A DNA stretch of 64,000 nucleotides, taken from NCBI RefSeq assembly GCF_003006155.1, contig NZ_CP023559.1, positions 3,968,001-4,032,000 on the forward strand, read 5' to 3'. Every line of letters begins with the position of its first letter. Position 1 is the stretch's first letter. The translations under genes and the position numbers were made by a program. The stretch comes from Salinicola tamaricis. GTDB taxonomy: Bacteria; Pseudomonadota; Gammaproteobacteria; Pseudomonadales; Halomonadaceae. The notes beneath the pieces were generated by a model. The model saw only the letters and a program-made list of their open reading frames with translations. It searched no databases and was not told the origin of the DNA. This document shows positions 38,287 to 49,600 of this stretch, in pieces.

Positions 38287-39599
38287 GCGCCACGTCTGCC
38301 AAGCCCGATAACCTCTTCGCGCGCTTCCTGGGCCTTGAACAGCAGGCGCGCAAGGCGGCCACCACCGAACAGCTGGCCTTCGCCATGGTCAATGACGGCC
38401 AGGCGCTGTTCGGCTTTCGCCACGCCGCCCTGCTGATCGCCGGCAAGGTGCGGGCGCTGACCGGCATCAGCGTGGTGGAGGCGCACGCCCCCTTCGTCGC
38501 CTTCGTCGAGCGCGCGGCCGGCGCCCTGCACAAACAGAATCGACTGGACGAGAGCCACAACGTCGACCCCGCGCAACTGGACGAGCAGACGCGCCTGGAC
38601 ATGCACAGCCTGTCCGCCCCCCACGCCTACTGGCTGGCGCTGAAGAACCGCAGCGGCGAGACCTTCGGCGGCCTGTGGCTGGCGCGCGAGCAGCCCTTCA
38701 ACGACGCCGAACACGCCCTGCTGAACCAGCTGGCAGACGCCTACGCCCACGCCTGGCTGGCACTGCACCCGCGCAAACCCTGGCGTCTGCGCTGGCCGCG
38801 CAAGAAGCTGCTGGCGGTGGCGGCGGCACTCTGCCTGCTGCTGCTGATCCCGGTACGCCAGTCGGTACTGGCCCCTGCCGAGGTGGTGCCCCTGGGTGGC
38901 CGGGTGGTAGCGGCACCACTCGATGGGGTGATTGCCGAGTTCCTGGTCAAACCCAACCAGCAGGTGGCCGCCGGGGACATGCTGGTGCGCTTCGATGCCA
39001 CCAGCCTCAAGGCCCAGGCCGATGTCGCCGAACGCACCCTGGATGTGGCCGAGGCGGAACTCAAGGCCAACAGCCAGCGCGCCTTCGCCGATGCCGAATC
39101 CAGCGCCCGCCTGGATCTTCTCGCCGCGCGCGTCGAGCAGAAGCGTGCCGAGCGCGACTATGCCCAGCAATTGCTGGCACGCAGCGAGGTACGCGCCGAG
39201 CGCGCAGGGATCGCCGTGTTCGCCGATGTCGAGCGCCTCACCGGCAAGCCGGTGCAGACCGGCGAGCGACTGATGCAGATTGCCGACCCCAATCAGGCCG
39301 AACTGCGCATCGAACTGCCAGTGGGTGACGCCATCGCCCTGGAACCCGGCGCCGAGGTGGCGCTGTTTCTCGACAGCGACCCCCTGCACCGACACACCGC
39401 CCGGCTGGAGCGCGCGGCCTATGAGGCGCAGAGCACCGCCGCCGGGCAATTGGCCTACCGCCTCGATGCCACCTTCGTCGAGGCGCCGCCGCGTATCGGC
39501 CTGCGCGGCACCGCTAAGCTGTTCGGCGACCGCGCGCCGCTGGCCTACTACCTGCTGCGCCGCCCCTTGGCCGCCGCGCGGCAGAGCCTGGGCCTGTGA
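38283..39599 (+). CDS. GAF-like domain fused to HlyD-type adaptor
   Basis: A 438-residue protein starting with GTG. Residues 10-160 are predicted to be cytoplasmic and resemble a GAF domain (MVNDGQALFGFRHAALLIAG; then TFGGLWLAREQPFNDAEHAL). One membrane segment follows at about 175-195 (LLAVAAALCLLLLIPV), then lipoyl half (VVPLGGRVVAAPLDGVIAEF), a coiled coil with ADVAERTLDVAEAELKANSQ, and a beta-barrel domain ending in the RGTAKLFGDRAPL loop. The GAF-like part could let the exporter sense a cytoplasmic ligand. It overlaps the genes on both sides. Confidence 0.85.
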   Translation: MSATSAKPDNLFARFLGLEQQARKAATTEQLAFAMVNDGQALFGFRHAALLIAGKVRALTGISVVEAHAPFVAFVERAAGALHKQNRLDESHNVDPAQLDEQTRLDMHSLSAPHAYWLALKNRSGETFGGLWLAREQPFNDAEHALLNQLADAYAHAWLALHPRKPWRLRWPRKKLLAVAAALCLLLLIPVRQSVLAPAEVVPLGGRVVAAPLDGVIAEFLVKPNQQVAAGDMLVRFDATSLKAQADVAERTLDVAEAELKANSQRAFADAESSARLDLLAARVEQKRAERDYAQQLLARSEVRAERAGIAVFADVERLTGKPVQTGERLMQIADPNQAELRIELPVGDAIALEPGAEVALFLDSDPLHRHTARLERAAYEAQSTAAGQLAYRLDATFVEAPPRIGLRGTAKLFGDRAPLAYYLLRRPLAAARQSLGL

Positions 39600-41690
39600 T
39601 GCTGCCCGCGCTGCGCCCCGACCTGCAGCTCTCGCCGGCCGCCCCCGGCCTCGATGGCGCGCCGCAGTGGACGCTGGCCGACCCGCTGCGCGGTCGCTAC
39701 TTCAAGCTCGGAGCGGCAGCCGTACGTCTGCTGCGCCACTGGATGCTGGGCGAGCCCGAACGCGTGCTGACGGCGGCCAACGCCGAGCCCGGTCCGCCCC
39801 TGGGCGTCGATGAACTGCAAGAGATGCTGGGCTTTCTCAGCCAGCATGACCTGATCGCCGCCCTGGATGACAAACAGCGCGCCAGCTATGCCATGAAAGC
39901 CGCCGCCCAGCGTCAGAGCCCGTGGAAGCGAGTGCTGCACCAGTACCTGTTCTTCCGCATCCCGCTATGGCGCCCGGATCCCTTTCTCAACCGCGCCTGG
40001 CCGGTGCTGGAACGCCACGGCCCCTGGCTGCTGCGCTGGGGGCTGCCGCTGGTATTCGCCCTGGGCTTGTTCCTGGTGATTCGCGACTGGCAGCGCTTTC
40101 TCACCACCTTCCCCCATCTGTTCAGCCTCGGCGGCGCCCTGGCCTTCGGCGTGGCGCTGACCTTCGCCAAGCTCTGTCACGAATTTGGCCATGCCTTCAT
40201 GGCCAAGCGCGCCGGCTGCCGGGTGCAGAGCATGGGCCTGGCGTTCATGGTGCTGGTACCGATGTTCTACACCGATGTCAGCGATGCCTGGCGGGTACGA
40301 GAACGCCGCTCCAGGCTGCTGATCGGCGCCGGTGGCGTGCTCGCCGAGCTGCTGCTGGCGGTGCTGGCGCTGCTGGCCTGGTCGCTGCTGCCGGATGGCC
40401 CGGCGCGCACCGCGGCCTTCATGCTGGCCAGCGCCACCTGGATCACCACCCTGGTGATCAACCTCAACCCCTTCATGCGCTTCGATGGTTATTTCCTGAT
40501 CAGCGATCTATGGGGCGTGGACAACCTGCAACAGCGCGCCTTCGCCCTGTGCCGCTGGCGCCTGCGTGAGGCGCTGTTCGGTTATGGCGAACCGGCCCCC
40601 GAGCCCTGGACGCCGGCCATGCGCAAACGCCTGCTGATCTGGGGCTATGGCGCGTGGATCTGGCGCGCAATCCTGTTCCTCGGCATCGCGTTGGCGGTCT
40701 ATCACCTGTTCTTCAAGGTGCTCGGCATCTTTCTGATGCTGGTGGAGCTGCTCTGGTTCATCGGCCTGCCGATCTGGCGTGAACTGAGGCAGTGGTGGCA
40801 ACACCGCCAACAGGCCAATCCGCGCAAGGCATTGCTCACCGGGCTGTGCCTGAGCGCGCTGCTGCTGGTGCTGGTCGTGCCCTGGCGCGGCTCGGTGGAG
40901 ATACCCGCCCTGCTCGAAGCCTCCCGCACCCACGCCCTGCACGCTCCGGTGGCCGCACGCCTGAAGGCCTTGCACGTACAGGATGGGCAGCCTGTCGGCC
41001 GGCGACCTGATCATGGAACTGGCGTCACCCGATCTGGATTCGCGTCAAGCCATCGTCCGCCGTGAGATAGAGATTCTGCAGCTCCAGCTGCGTCGTCTGT
41101 CGGCACGCAGCGAAACGGCAGCCGATGCCGGCGTTCTCGAACAGCGCCTGGCCGAGGCCGTGGCCGAATACCGTGGCCTCGCCGCGCAACGTGAGCGCCT
41201 GCAACTGCGAGCCCCCCAGGCCGGCGTGGTGCGCGATCTGCAACGCGACCTGAGCGTGGGCCGCTGGCTGCATCCTGCCGAGTCGCTGGCACGTATCGTC
41301 GGACCCGGGCTGCGCCTGCGCGGCTACCTGGCAGAAGAGAATCTCTGGCGGGTCGAGGCCGGCAACAGCGGGCGTTTCATCGCCGATGATCCGATGCGCC
41401 CTGCCATGCCGGTACGCCTGGACGACGTGGATGCCACCGGCGTCGCCTATCTGGAACAGGAGGCGCTCAGCTCGGATCACGGCGGCCCCATCGCCGTGCG
41501 CCGCGATGCCCAGCAACACGCCGAGCCCGTACAGGCGCAGTATGGCGTCCGCCTGTCGCTGCTCGGTGAGGCCATCCACCCCGATCATCCCCTGCGCGGG
41601 GTAGTGCTGCTCGAGGGCGAGCGTCAGTCCCTGCTGGGCGCGGCCTGGCGGCGGATCGCGGCACTCGGTGTGCGGGAAAGCGGTTTTTGA
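39599..41690 (+). CDS. Membrane M50 metallopeptidase fused to HlyD-like domain (one frameshift)
   Basis: About 697 residues. Residues 1-90 resemble the winged-helix PqqD/RRE-like start of this family (WTLADPLRGRYFKLGAAAVR). The membrane core has the zinc motif HEFGH (194-198) and the third ligand in NPFMRFDG (290-297). After several more membrane segments (to about 435) a lipoyl half begins (LHAPVAARLKALHVQDGQPV). The frame breaks near 40993 and resumes as GDLIMELASPDLDSRQAIVR, with a short coiled coil, the second lipoyl half (LRAPQAGVVRDLQRDLSVGR) and a beta-barrel to the end. Start: ATG in a TGATG overlap with the upstream stop. No ABC ATPase is nearby, so this may be the core of the export machine. 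Confidence 0.88.
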
Positions 41691-42058
41691 GAGAGAGCCC
41701 CATGGAGAGCCACATGAGTCGGAATGCCGTGCCGAGACACTTGCGACTGCCGCAGGCACTTTCCTACCTCTAAGGGGGGCTTGCTAACGAATACTCGAGG
41801 GCCCCGAAAGATCTGACATAGCGTGCTGATACGTTTTCACCGCCGGTCGTAGTGCAGCGCTTGTACTTCGGTCTCGGTGCCACTCGGCCTGAATAAAAGA
41901 TAGAGACGACGGGAAAACTACCCGATGAAAAATAATGCCGATTGCGCAAACGAATGTAATGACGGCAAGCAATGACTACATTATAGTCCCCTCATACTCC
42001 CGGGCCGACTGCAGCCGCCGGGCACGTGTGCGGGACGTTTCGCAAGGGAACCTGCATT
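41691..42058. other. Intergenic region inside the secretion cluster
   Basis: A 368-bp gap, more AT-rich than its surroundings from about 41,880 on. It holds a candidate promoter (41959-41987). A 23-codon frame at 41702-41773 (MESHMSRNAVPRHLRLPQAL...) is too short to support. Confidence 0.4.
41959..41987 (+). promoter_or_regulatory. Candidate promoter for the accessory/adhesin part of the cluster
   Basis: ATGACG and TATAGT are spaced by 17 bases, about 70 bp before the GNAT start. The element is flanked by AATGTA and TACATT, a 6-bp inverted repeat with an 18-base gap (41953-41982), which could be an operator. Confidence 0.45.
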
Positions 42059-42550
42059 GTGGATAAAAAAAATAAGATTCATCTTCGCCCGATGAATAAC
42101 GGGGATTTATCTTTCCTCGAGGCACTCTATTGCAGCACGCGTATGAGGGAGCTCGCGGAACTGCCGTGGGACCAATCAGCCAAAAGTGCCTTCCTCAACC
42201 AACAGTTCGCTGCGCAGCATAATTATTATCAGGCACACTTTCCTCATGCCGACTTTCAGGTCATAGAGTCCGCCGGCACTCCCATTGGGCGCGCCTATCT
42301 CCTGTGGAGTGATATCCATCTACAAATTATCGATATCAGCCTCATACCCTCCTATCGAGGTCAGGGGCTAGGCAGCCAGTTACTGGCAGCGTGGCTCGAG
42401 CGGGCAGACGATCAAAGGCTCAGCGCCGGCTTGTACGTGGAAAGCTACAACCCCGCGCAAAACCTCTATCGCCGCCAGGGTTTCGAGGTCACGGGAGAAG
42501 ATGGCGTCTATTTCAAGATGCTGCGCCCTGTCCATCAGGCTAAATATTAA
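42059..42550 (+). CDS. GNAT-family N-acetyltransferase
   Basis: A 163-residue acetyltransferase with the standard fold: IHLRPMNNGDLSFLEALYCS at the start, PIGRAYLLWSDIHLQIIDIS, then the acetyl-CoA loop SLIPSYRGQGLGSQLLAAWL, and YVESYNPAQNLYRRQGFEVT near the end. I start at GTG 42059 with AAGGGA upstream; the open frame extends to 42026 without a site. Its place between the export genes and the adhesin suggests it might modify a component of the system, but the substrate is unknown. Codon use is more AT-rich than in neighbours. Confidence 0.85.
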   Translation: MDKKNKIHLRPMNNGDLSFLEALYCSTRMRELAELPWDQSAKSAFLNQQFAAQHNYYQAHFPHADFQVIESAGTPIGRAYLLWSDIHLQIIDISLIPSYRGQGLGSQLLAAWLERADDQRLSAGLYVESYNPAQNLYRRQGFEVTGEDGVYFKMLRPVHQAKY

Positions 42551-42568
42551 TTGCCTAAGGAACGTGCC

Positions 42569-42880
42569 ATGTATCCAATGCCAACGCAAGACATGCTCAT
42601 GCAACACGTAGGGCAACATTTCCAGCTCTGGACCACTGCCGATCAACCCATCGACATCGAACTCCTCGAGGTCGTCGAGGGCATTCCCATGTCACCCGAA
42701 TATCAGTGCTTTTCTGCTCACTTCGCCCTGCCGATCGGTCATGACCTGCCACAGGCGTTATTTCGCTTGTCACACCCAGAAGACGAAGAGGGCTGGCTGT
42801 TGTTGATGACACCAGGGTTACCCTGCCGTGATGGGCGCAAGGTGCTCCATGCGTCTTTCCATAACGACAGTCCTGCTTGA
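42569..42880 (+). CDS. DUF6916-like small protein
   Basis: A 103-residue protein, MYPMPTQDMLMQHVGQHFQL onward, with the block ELLEVVEGIPMSPEYQCFSA and a C-terminal EGWLLLMTPGLPCRDGRKVL. The pattern (start with H-VGQHF, then a beta-rich core that ends before a proline-glycine turn) fits the DUF6916 family, commonly found just before phage-tail-collar-like proteins. AAGGAA precedes the ATG. Function unknown. Confidence 0.7.
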   Translation: MYPMPTQDMLMQHVGQHFQLWTTADQPIDIELLEVVEGIPMSPEYQCFSAHFALPIGHDLPQALFRLSHPEDEEGWLLLMTPGLPCRDGRKVLHASFHNDSPA

Positions 42881-42929
42881 AATCCACGCGGACTCGATGC
42901 GCCAAAAACCAAAGAAAAAGGAGCTGCAA

Positions 42930-43526
42930 ATGAGTGAACCATTCCTGGGTGAAATCAAGATGTTCGGCGGTAACTTCGCGCCACGCGGCTATGCCATGTG
43001 TCAGGGGCAGGTCATGACGATCACGCAGAACACCGCACTGTTCGCGATACTTGGCAACACATATGGCGGTGATGGTGTGACCAATTTCGCGCTGCCTGAT
43101 TTTCGGAGCCGCTCTCCGGTCGGTGCGGGCACAGGAGCTGGTCAAAGCACCATTGCTCTAGGTCAAAAGAACGGAAGCGAGACAGCCACCCTGCTTAGCA
43201 CCAACCTTCCATCCATACAGTTTCCGTTGCAGATCCAAGGCACAGTCAACCTATCGATTCCGGCTTCGACCGCGGATGGCACCAGTCCAGTTCCAGGACC
43301 GAATCTCGTTCTGGCAAAGCCTGTGGATAGCGCAGTAGGCGCAGAAGTTAGTCCGTATGGCAGCAACCCCGATACGACGCTGAAACCTTTCGATGCCTCA
43401 TTGAATAGCACGCATAGCACGGCCAATTTCATCGGGCCAAACCTACCCGTGGCGATCCGTAACCCCTTCCTGGGCACCAACTTCATCATTGCGCTGATGG
43501 GAGAGTTCCCTATGCGTAGCGACTGA
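42930..43526 (+). CDS. Phage tail collar-domain protein (microcystin-dependent-protein type)
   Basis: A 198-residue protein beginning MSEPFLGEIKMFGGNFAPRG, then YAMCQGQVMTITQNTALFAI, LGNTYGGDGVTNFALPDFRS and RSPVGAGTGAG. These are the hallmarks of the tail-collar fold (MdpB-like) found as stand-alone proteins. It ends IRNPFLGTNFIIALMGEFPM. AAAAAGGAG precedes the ATG at 42930. No other phage structural gene is nearby, so it is a chromosomal accessory gene, not a prophage remnant. It probably forms trimeric surface or secreted material. Confidence 0.9.
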   Translation: MSEPFLGEIKMFGGNFAPRGYAMCQGQVMTITQNTALFAILGNTYGGDGVTNFALPDFRSRSPVGAGTGAGQSTIALGQKNGSETATLLSTNLPSIQFPLQIQGTVNLSIPASTADGTSPVPGPNLVLAKPVDSAVGAEVSPYGSNPDTTLKPFDASLNSTHSTANFIGPNLPVAIRNPFLGTNFIIALMGEFPMRSD

Positions 43527-43641
43527 CAGCTTTCATTTCGCAGGCGCAGCGCCATGACGGCGCTGCCCCAACATTCGACTGGTTTTATCGCAGCCCTCCA
43601 CCCAACTAGAAGCGTCACGCTGTCATCACCGGGAGCAAACC

Positions 43642-46600
43642 ATGTTCTGGACTCGCACTAAAAAACCTCTGGCTAGCTCCCCTGCAACCGTGACCAAAGC
43701 CCCTCTGGCCATGTCACTGGAGCCGCGCATGATGTTCGACGGCGCCGTGGCGGCCACAGCCGCAGATGCGACCGTCGCGGCAACGGTCGCCGCAAACACT
43801 GATGCAACGGGCGCACACGACAGCGATGCAACAGCCGAACACCTGGCTGCCGCCCCCTCCTCGACCACACCGGGGGACCGCCATGAAGTCGTCTTCATCG
43901 ACGCCAGCGTCCAAGACAAGCAGCAATTGCTCGATAGCCTGGTCGCGGGTACGGAAGTCGTCGTACTGGACGCCGGCAGTGATGGCCTGCACCAAATGGC
44001 CGACTACCTCGATGGCCGCTCCGGCATCGATGCCATCCACTTCATTTCCCACGGTGGCGAGGCCAGTCTGCAGGTCGGCTCGACCCGGCTCGGCCTGGAC
44101 AATATGGCCAGCGTGCAAAGCCAGCTTTCTGCCATCGGCAGCAGCCTGGCGGAAAACGGTGACTTTCTGATTTACGGCTGCGACACCAGCAAGGGGGAGC
44201 ACGGGGACGTTTTCGTCGAGCAACTCGCCAACTTCACGGGCGCCGATATCGCGGCCTCCAACGACTGGACAGGCGACGCCAGCAAAGGCGGCGACTGGGT
44301 ACTGGAGACCAGCACCGGCGCCATCGAAGCCGCCAGCCTGTTTGCCGATGCGGGTTACAGCCATGTGCTCAATACCCTGAATGCCGGCGATATGGTCGTT
44401 CTGGGCTGGAACGCACTGAACGATACGATCACCTTCGCCACGCTGGTCGATATCCCTGCAGGCACCGTCCTTAAAATCACCGACTGGGGCTGGAATGCGA
44501 GTGGAAGTGCATTTACAGAGACGAACACCGGCGACGGGCTAATTACCTGGACGACGAGCAGCACTATCAATGCCGGCACGGTACTCAATCTGTACCTCGG
44601 TGGCTCGGATGATTTAACGACGCTGACCAACGTAACGGCGAACACAGACCTCAGTGGCGACATCGCGATAACCGGCTACTCGGCCGCCGATCCGATGAAC
44701 CTCGCTGGCGACAGTGTTTTCATCTATCAGGATTCGGACGCCAACCCCTATTTCATTTTCGGCATGAACAACAGTGCCGGTACGAACATCGATGCCAATA
44801 ACTGGAATACCGCCTCGGGCTTTTCAACGCTCAGAGACTCGACACTCCCTGGCGGTGCCGGCAGTCAGAACGCGCTGACCAACGGCACCAACGCCATAGG
44901 TCTACCTGGCGGAGCCAACCAACAAGACAACGTGCAGTACAACGGCCCCACCTCTGCCGCCGACCGCACGACCTGGCTGGCAAGGATCACCAACCTCTCC
45001 AACTGGAGCGGTAGCGCCAATACCGGCGACACTACCAGTGTCGGTGTCAGCCCTGGCAGCACAATCAGTATTACCTCCAACAATATACCGAGCATCGTTA
45101 ATCTCAACGGCGACAGCGTCGCCTGGAATGGCGCAGGCAATACCGTCCGCCTCGACGTGGGCAGCAATGCCAGCCTGAGCGACGCCGAGCTGAGTGCACT
45201 CAATGGCGGCAATGGCAACTGGTCCGGCGCTAGCCTGGTGATCCAGCGCAACGGCACGGCAGTGGGTAGCGACGTCCTGGGCTTCGATACCAGCGGCGCC
45301 CTGTTCACCGTCAGCGGCAGCAATCTGCAGTCTGCCGGGCAAACCTTCGCCACCTTCACCAATACCGGTGGCGTACTGACCGTCAACTTCACCAGCAGCG
45401 CCACCACAGCGACCACGGCGCTGGTCAACGACGTGGCGCAGCGAGTCACCTATCGCAGCGATACGCCGGCCGGTGATGCCAACATCCGCTTCATCCTCGA
45501 TGACGGAGCCGGTGGCAACGCCAACGCCACCACCACGGTCACCAGCGACACCATCTACGTCACCAACGACACCGACACTGCCACCATCAACGTCAGCAAT
45601 GGCGTGAGCTTCAGCGAGGCCGTGGCCATTGCCGCCGCCGACAATACCGGCAGCCAGACCCTCGTCTTCGATAGCTCCCTGGCAGGCCAGACACTCACCC
45701 TCAACAGCGTATCGATCAACGAGAGCCTGACCTTCGATCTCGACGCGGTAAGCGGCCTGACGCTCAGCGGCGGCACCCTCACCCTGGCCGGCGGCACGAC
45801 GCAGACCTTTATCCATGGATCGGGCGATGGTGCCAACATTTCGAGCCTGATCGCCGGTAGCGGCGCGCTGACCAAGGCGGGGGCCGGCAACCTGACCCTG
45901 TCCGGCGCTGGCAACACCTTCTCCGGCGCCACCAGCATCGCTGGCGGCATCCTGACCGTCGCCAATGGCGATGCCATTGCCAACAACAGCGACGTGTCGA
46001 TCGCCGCAGGCGCCACTCTGGCGCTGAACAGTAGCGAAGCCATCGGCAATCTTTCCGGGGCGGGTGCGATCAACCTGGGCAGCAGCAGCCTGACGACGAA
46101 CCAGACAGCGGACACCACCTTCTCCGGCAATATCAGCGGCACCGGCGGCCTGTCGCTCAACCAGACAGGCTCGGCCAGCCATGCGCTGACCCTCTCCGGC
46201 AGCAACAGCTACACCGGCAGCACCACGCTGCTCAATTACGGCTGGCTGAAACTCGATGGCGACGCCTCGGTCTCCAACAGCAGCGCGGTACGGGTCAACG
46301 GCAACAGTGTCCTGACCCTGCTTTCTGATCAGACCGTCGGCAGCCTGGCAAGCAACAATGCCAACGCCAGCATCCAGCTCGGTAGCCATACCCTCACCAG
46401 TGGGGGCGACAATGCTTCAACCAGCGTTTCCGGGATCATTTCCGGCAGCGGCTCGCTGATCAAGCAGGGCAATGGCGTTCTCACCCTGGCGGGCAACAAC
46501 AGCTATTCCGGCACCACCACGGTGTCCGCTGGCACCCTGTCGATCGGTGATGATGCCAACCTCGGCACAGGCGACCTGGCCCTGGCTGGTAGCACGCTCG

Positions 46601-49600
46601 CAATCACCGGTGCCACCACCATAGACAATGCCATCGCCCTCACCGGCAACAGCACCATCGACAACAGCGACGCCGCCACCCTCAGTGGCGCCATCAGCGG
46701 CACCTACGCCCTGACGAAAACCGGCGCTGGCACCCTGACCCTGTCCGCCAACAACAGTTATGGCGCCACTTTTGTCAATGCCGGCACCCTCAGCGTGGAC
46801 AGCGACGGCAACCTGGGCTCGGATGCAGTGAACCTGGCAGCAGGCACGACCCTCGCACTCACCGGCACGACCGACATCGACAACGCCATCATCCTCGGCG
46901 GCAACGCCACGGTCACTGCCGCGGCCAATGCCACCCTGTCCGGCGTGGTCAGCGGTGCCTATACCCTGACCAAGGCGGGCGCCGCGACCCTGACCCTGTC
47001 CGGCAGCAACAGCTACGGCGCCACTACCGTCAGCGCTGGCACCCTGAGCGTCGCCAGCGACGCCAACCTGGGCAGCGACACGCTGACCCTGGGCTGCCGG
47101 CAGCACTCTGGCCACCACTAACGCCACTACCATCGACAACGCCATTGCCCTGAGCGGCAACGCCACGGTGAACACTGGCGCAGATACTGCGCTCTCCGGC
47201 GTGATCAGTGGCAGCAACAACCTGACCAAGACCGGCGCTGCGACCCTGACCCTGAGCGGCAGCAATACCTATAGCGGCAGCACCAGCGTCAGCGCCGGCA
47301 CCCTGAGCGTCGCTGGTGACGGCAACCTCGGCGCCGGCAGCCTCAACTTGGCCAACGGCACCACCCTGCAGATCACGGGTAATACGACCATCGACAATGC
47401 CCTGGCCTTGACCGCGTGGCCACCATCAATGCTGGCGCGGCCTCTACGCTGTCCGGCACCCTCAGTGGCTCAGGCAGCATGACCAAGTCGGGCGCCAGCA
47501 ATCTGACCCTGTCGGGTAGCAACACCAACACGGGCACGACCAGCGTGTCTGCCGGCACCTTGGTCGTGGACGGCAGCACCAGCAGCGCTACCATTGTGGC
47601 CAATGGCGCCACCCTGGCCGGCGGCGGCACCCTGGGTGGCGACGTCATCGTGCAGAACGGCGGCACCCTCTCCCCAGGCAACAGCGGCGCCGGCACCCTG
47701 ACCGTGAATGGCAATCTGACTCTGGATGCAGGCAGCACCCTGGCACTGGATCGATGGCACCAGCGCCGGCACCAGCTACGACCAGATCGTGGTCAATGGC
47801 GCCGTCGACGTTTCCGGCGCGACTCTGACGGTCAACCATGGTTATGCCGCAGGCAATGGCGAGATCTACAAGGTCATCCTCAATGATGCCGCCGATGCGA
47901 TCACCGTACCTTCAGTGGCCTCAGTGAGGGCAGCACCTTCAACGCGGCGGGCAATGGCACCCAGTTGACCACCAGCTATGCCGGCGACACGGGCAATGAC
48001 CTGACCCTGACCGCTCCCTCCGCCCCGACGGTCGCCAGCGTCTCGTCCAGTACGGCCAACGCACCTACAAGATCGGCGACACCATAGTCGTCACCGTCCA
48101 GTTCAGCAGTACCGTGAACGTCACCGGCACTCCGACCCTGACCCTGGAAACCGGCACCACCGATCGCGTACTCAACTACCTTTCCGGCTCGGGCAGCGAC
48201 ACACTGAGCTTCAGCTACACCGTACAGGCCGGTGACAGCACCAGTGATCTCGACTACGCCTCCACCTCGGCCTTGAGCCTCAACGGCGGCAGCATTCAGG
48301 ACAGCACCAGCCAGGCTGCCCTCCTGACCTTGCCAACACCTGGCGCTGCCGGTTCCCTGGGCGCCAACAAGGCCCTGGTGGTGGACGGCGTGCGCCCGGC
48401 TGCCGGCAGCATCACCCTCAGCGACACGGCGCTGCGCATCGGCGAGACCGCCACCGTCACCGTGACCTTCAACGAGGCCGTGCAGGGTCTGGACGTCGCC
48501 GACTTCAGCGTGACCACGGCAGCCTCAGCGGCCTCGCAGCAGCGATGGCGGCCTGACATGGACGGGCACCTTTACCCCAGACGCCAGCGTCAGCGATGCC
48601 AGCAACCTGATCACCCTGAACAACAGCGGTGTGATGGATCTGGCCGGCAACATCGGCAGCGGCAGCACCGATTCGGCCAACTATGCCATCGACACCCTGC
48701 GCCCAACGGCAACCATCGTGGTGAGCGATACCGCACTGAAGGCCGGTCAGACCACCAGCGTGACCATCACTTTCACTGAGGCGGTGACCGGGCTGGGCAT
48801 AGCAGACTTCAACGTCGCCAACGGCACACTGAGCAATCTGTCCACCTCGGACAACATCACCTGGACCGCCACCCTGACACCGGGCGCCAACGTCACCGAC
48901 AGCACCAACCTGGTCACGCTGGATAACACCGGCGTGCAGGATCTGGCAGGCAACGTCGGCTCCGGCACCACCGACTCCGACAACTACGCCATCGATACCC
49001 AGCGCCCAAGTGCCAGCATTGTGGTCGCCGACACCGCCTTGAAAGCAGGCCAGAACACCACGGTTACCATCACCTTCAGCGAGGCGGTCACCGGCCTGAC
49101 CACGGGTGACTTCAGCGTGGCCAACGGCGCGCTCAGCAACCTCAGCTCAAGCGACGGCGGCATCACCTGGACCGCCACCCTGGCGCCGAACGCCAACGTC
49201 ACCGACACGACCAATCTGATCACTCTGGACAACAGCGGCTATACCGATGCCGCCGGCAATACCGGCACCGGCATCACCGACTCCAACAACTACGCCATCG
49301 ATAGCCAGCGCCCGACTGCAACCATCGTGGTCAACGACACCGCGCTGGCCATCGGTGAAACCGCCACCGTCACCGTGACCTTCAACGAAGCCGTGCAGGG
49401 CCTGGACATTGCCGACTTCAGCGTGGCCAACGGCAGCCTCAGTGGCCTAAGCAGCAGCGATGGCGGCATTACCTGGACCGCCACCCTGACGCCCAGCGCC
49501 AATATTACCGACAGCAGCAACGTCATCGCCCTGAATAACACCGGCTACAGCGATGCGGCCGGTAATACCGGCACCGGCACCACCGACTCCAACAACTACG

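Noticed and set aside
41702..41773. A 23-residue open frame after the M50 gene
   Set aside because: A purine-rich stretch precedes it, but it is too short and has no recognisable content.
42930..43526. Prophage remnant suggested by the tail-collar protein
   Set aside because: No capsid, terminase, integrase or lysis gene is nearby; stand-alone collar proteins are common in chromosomes.
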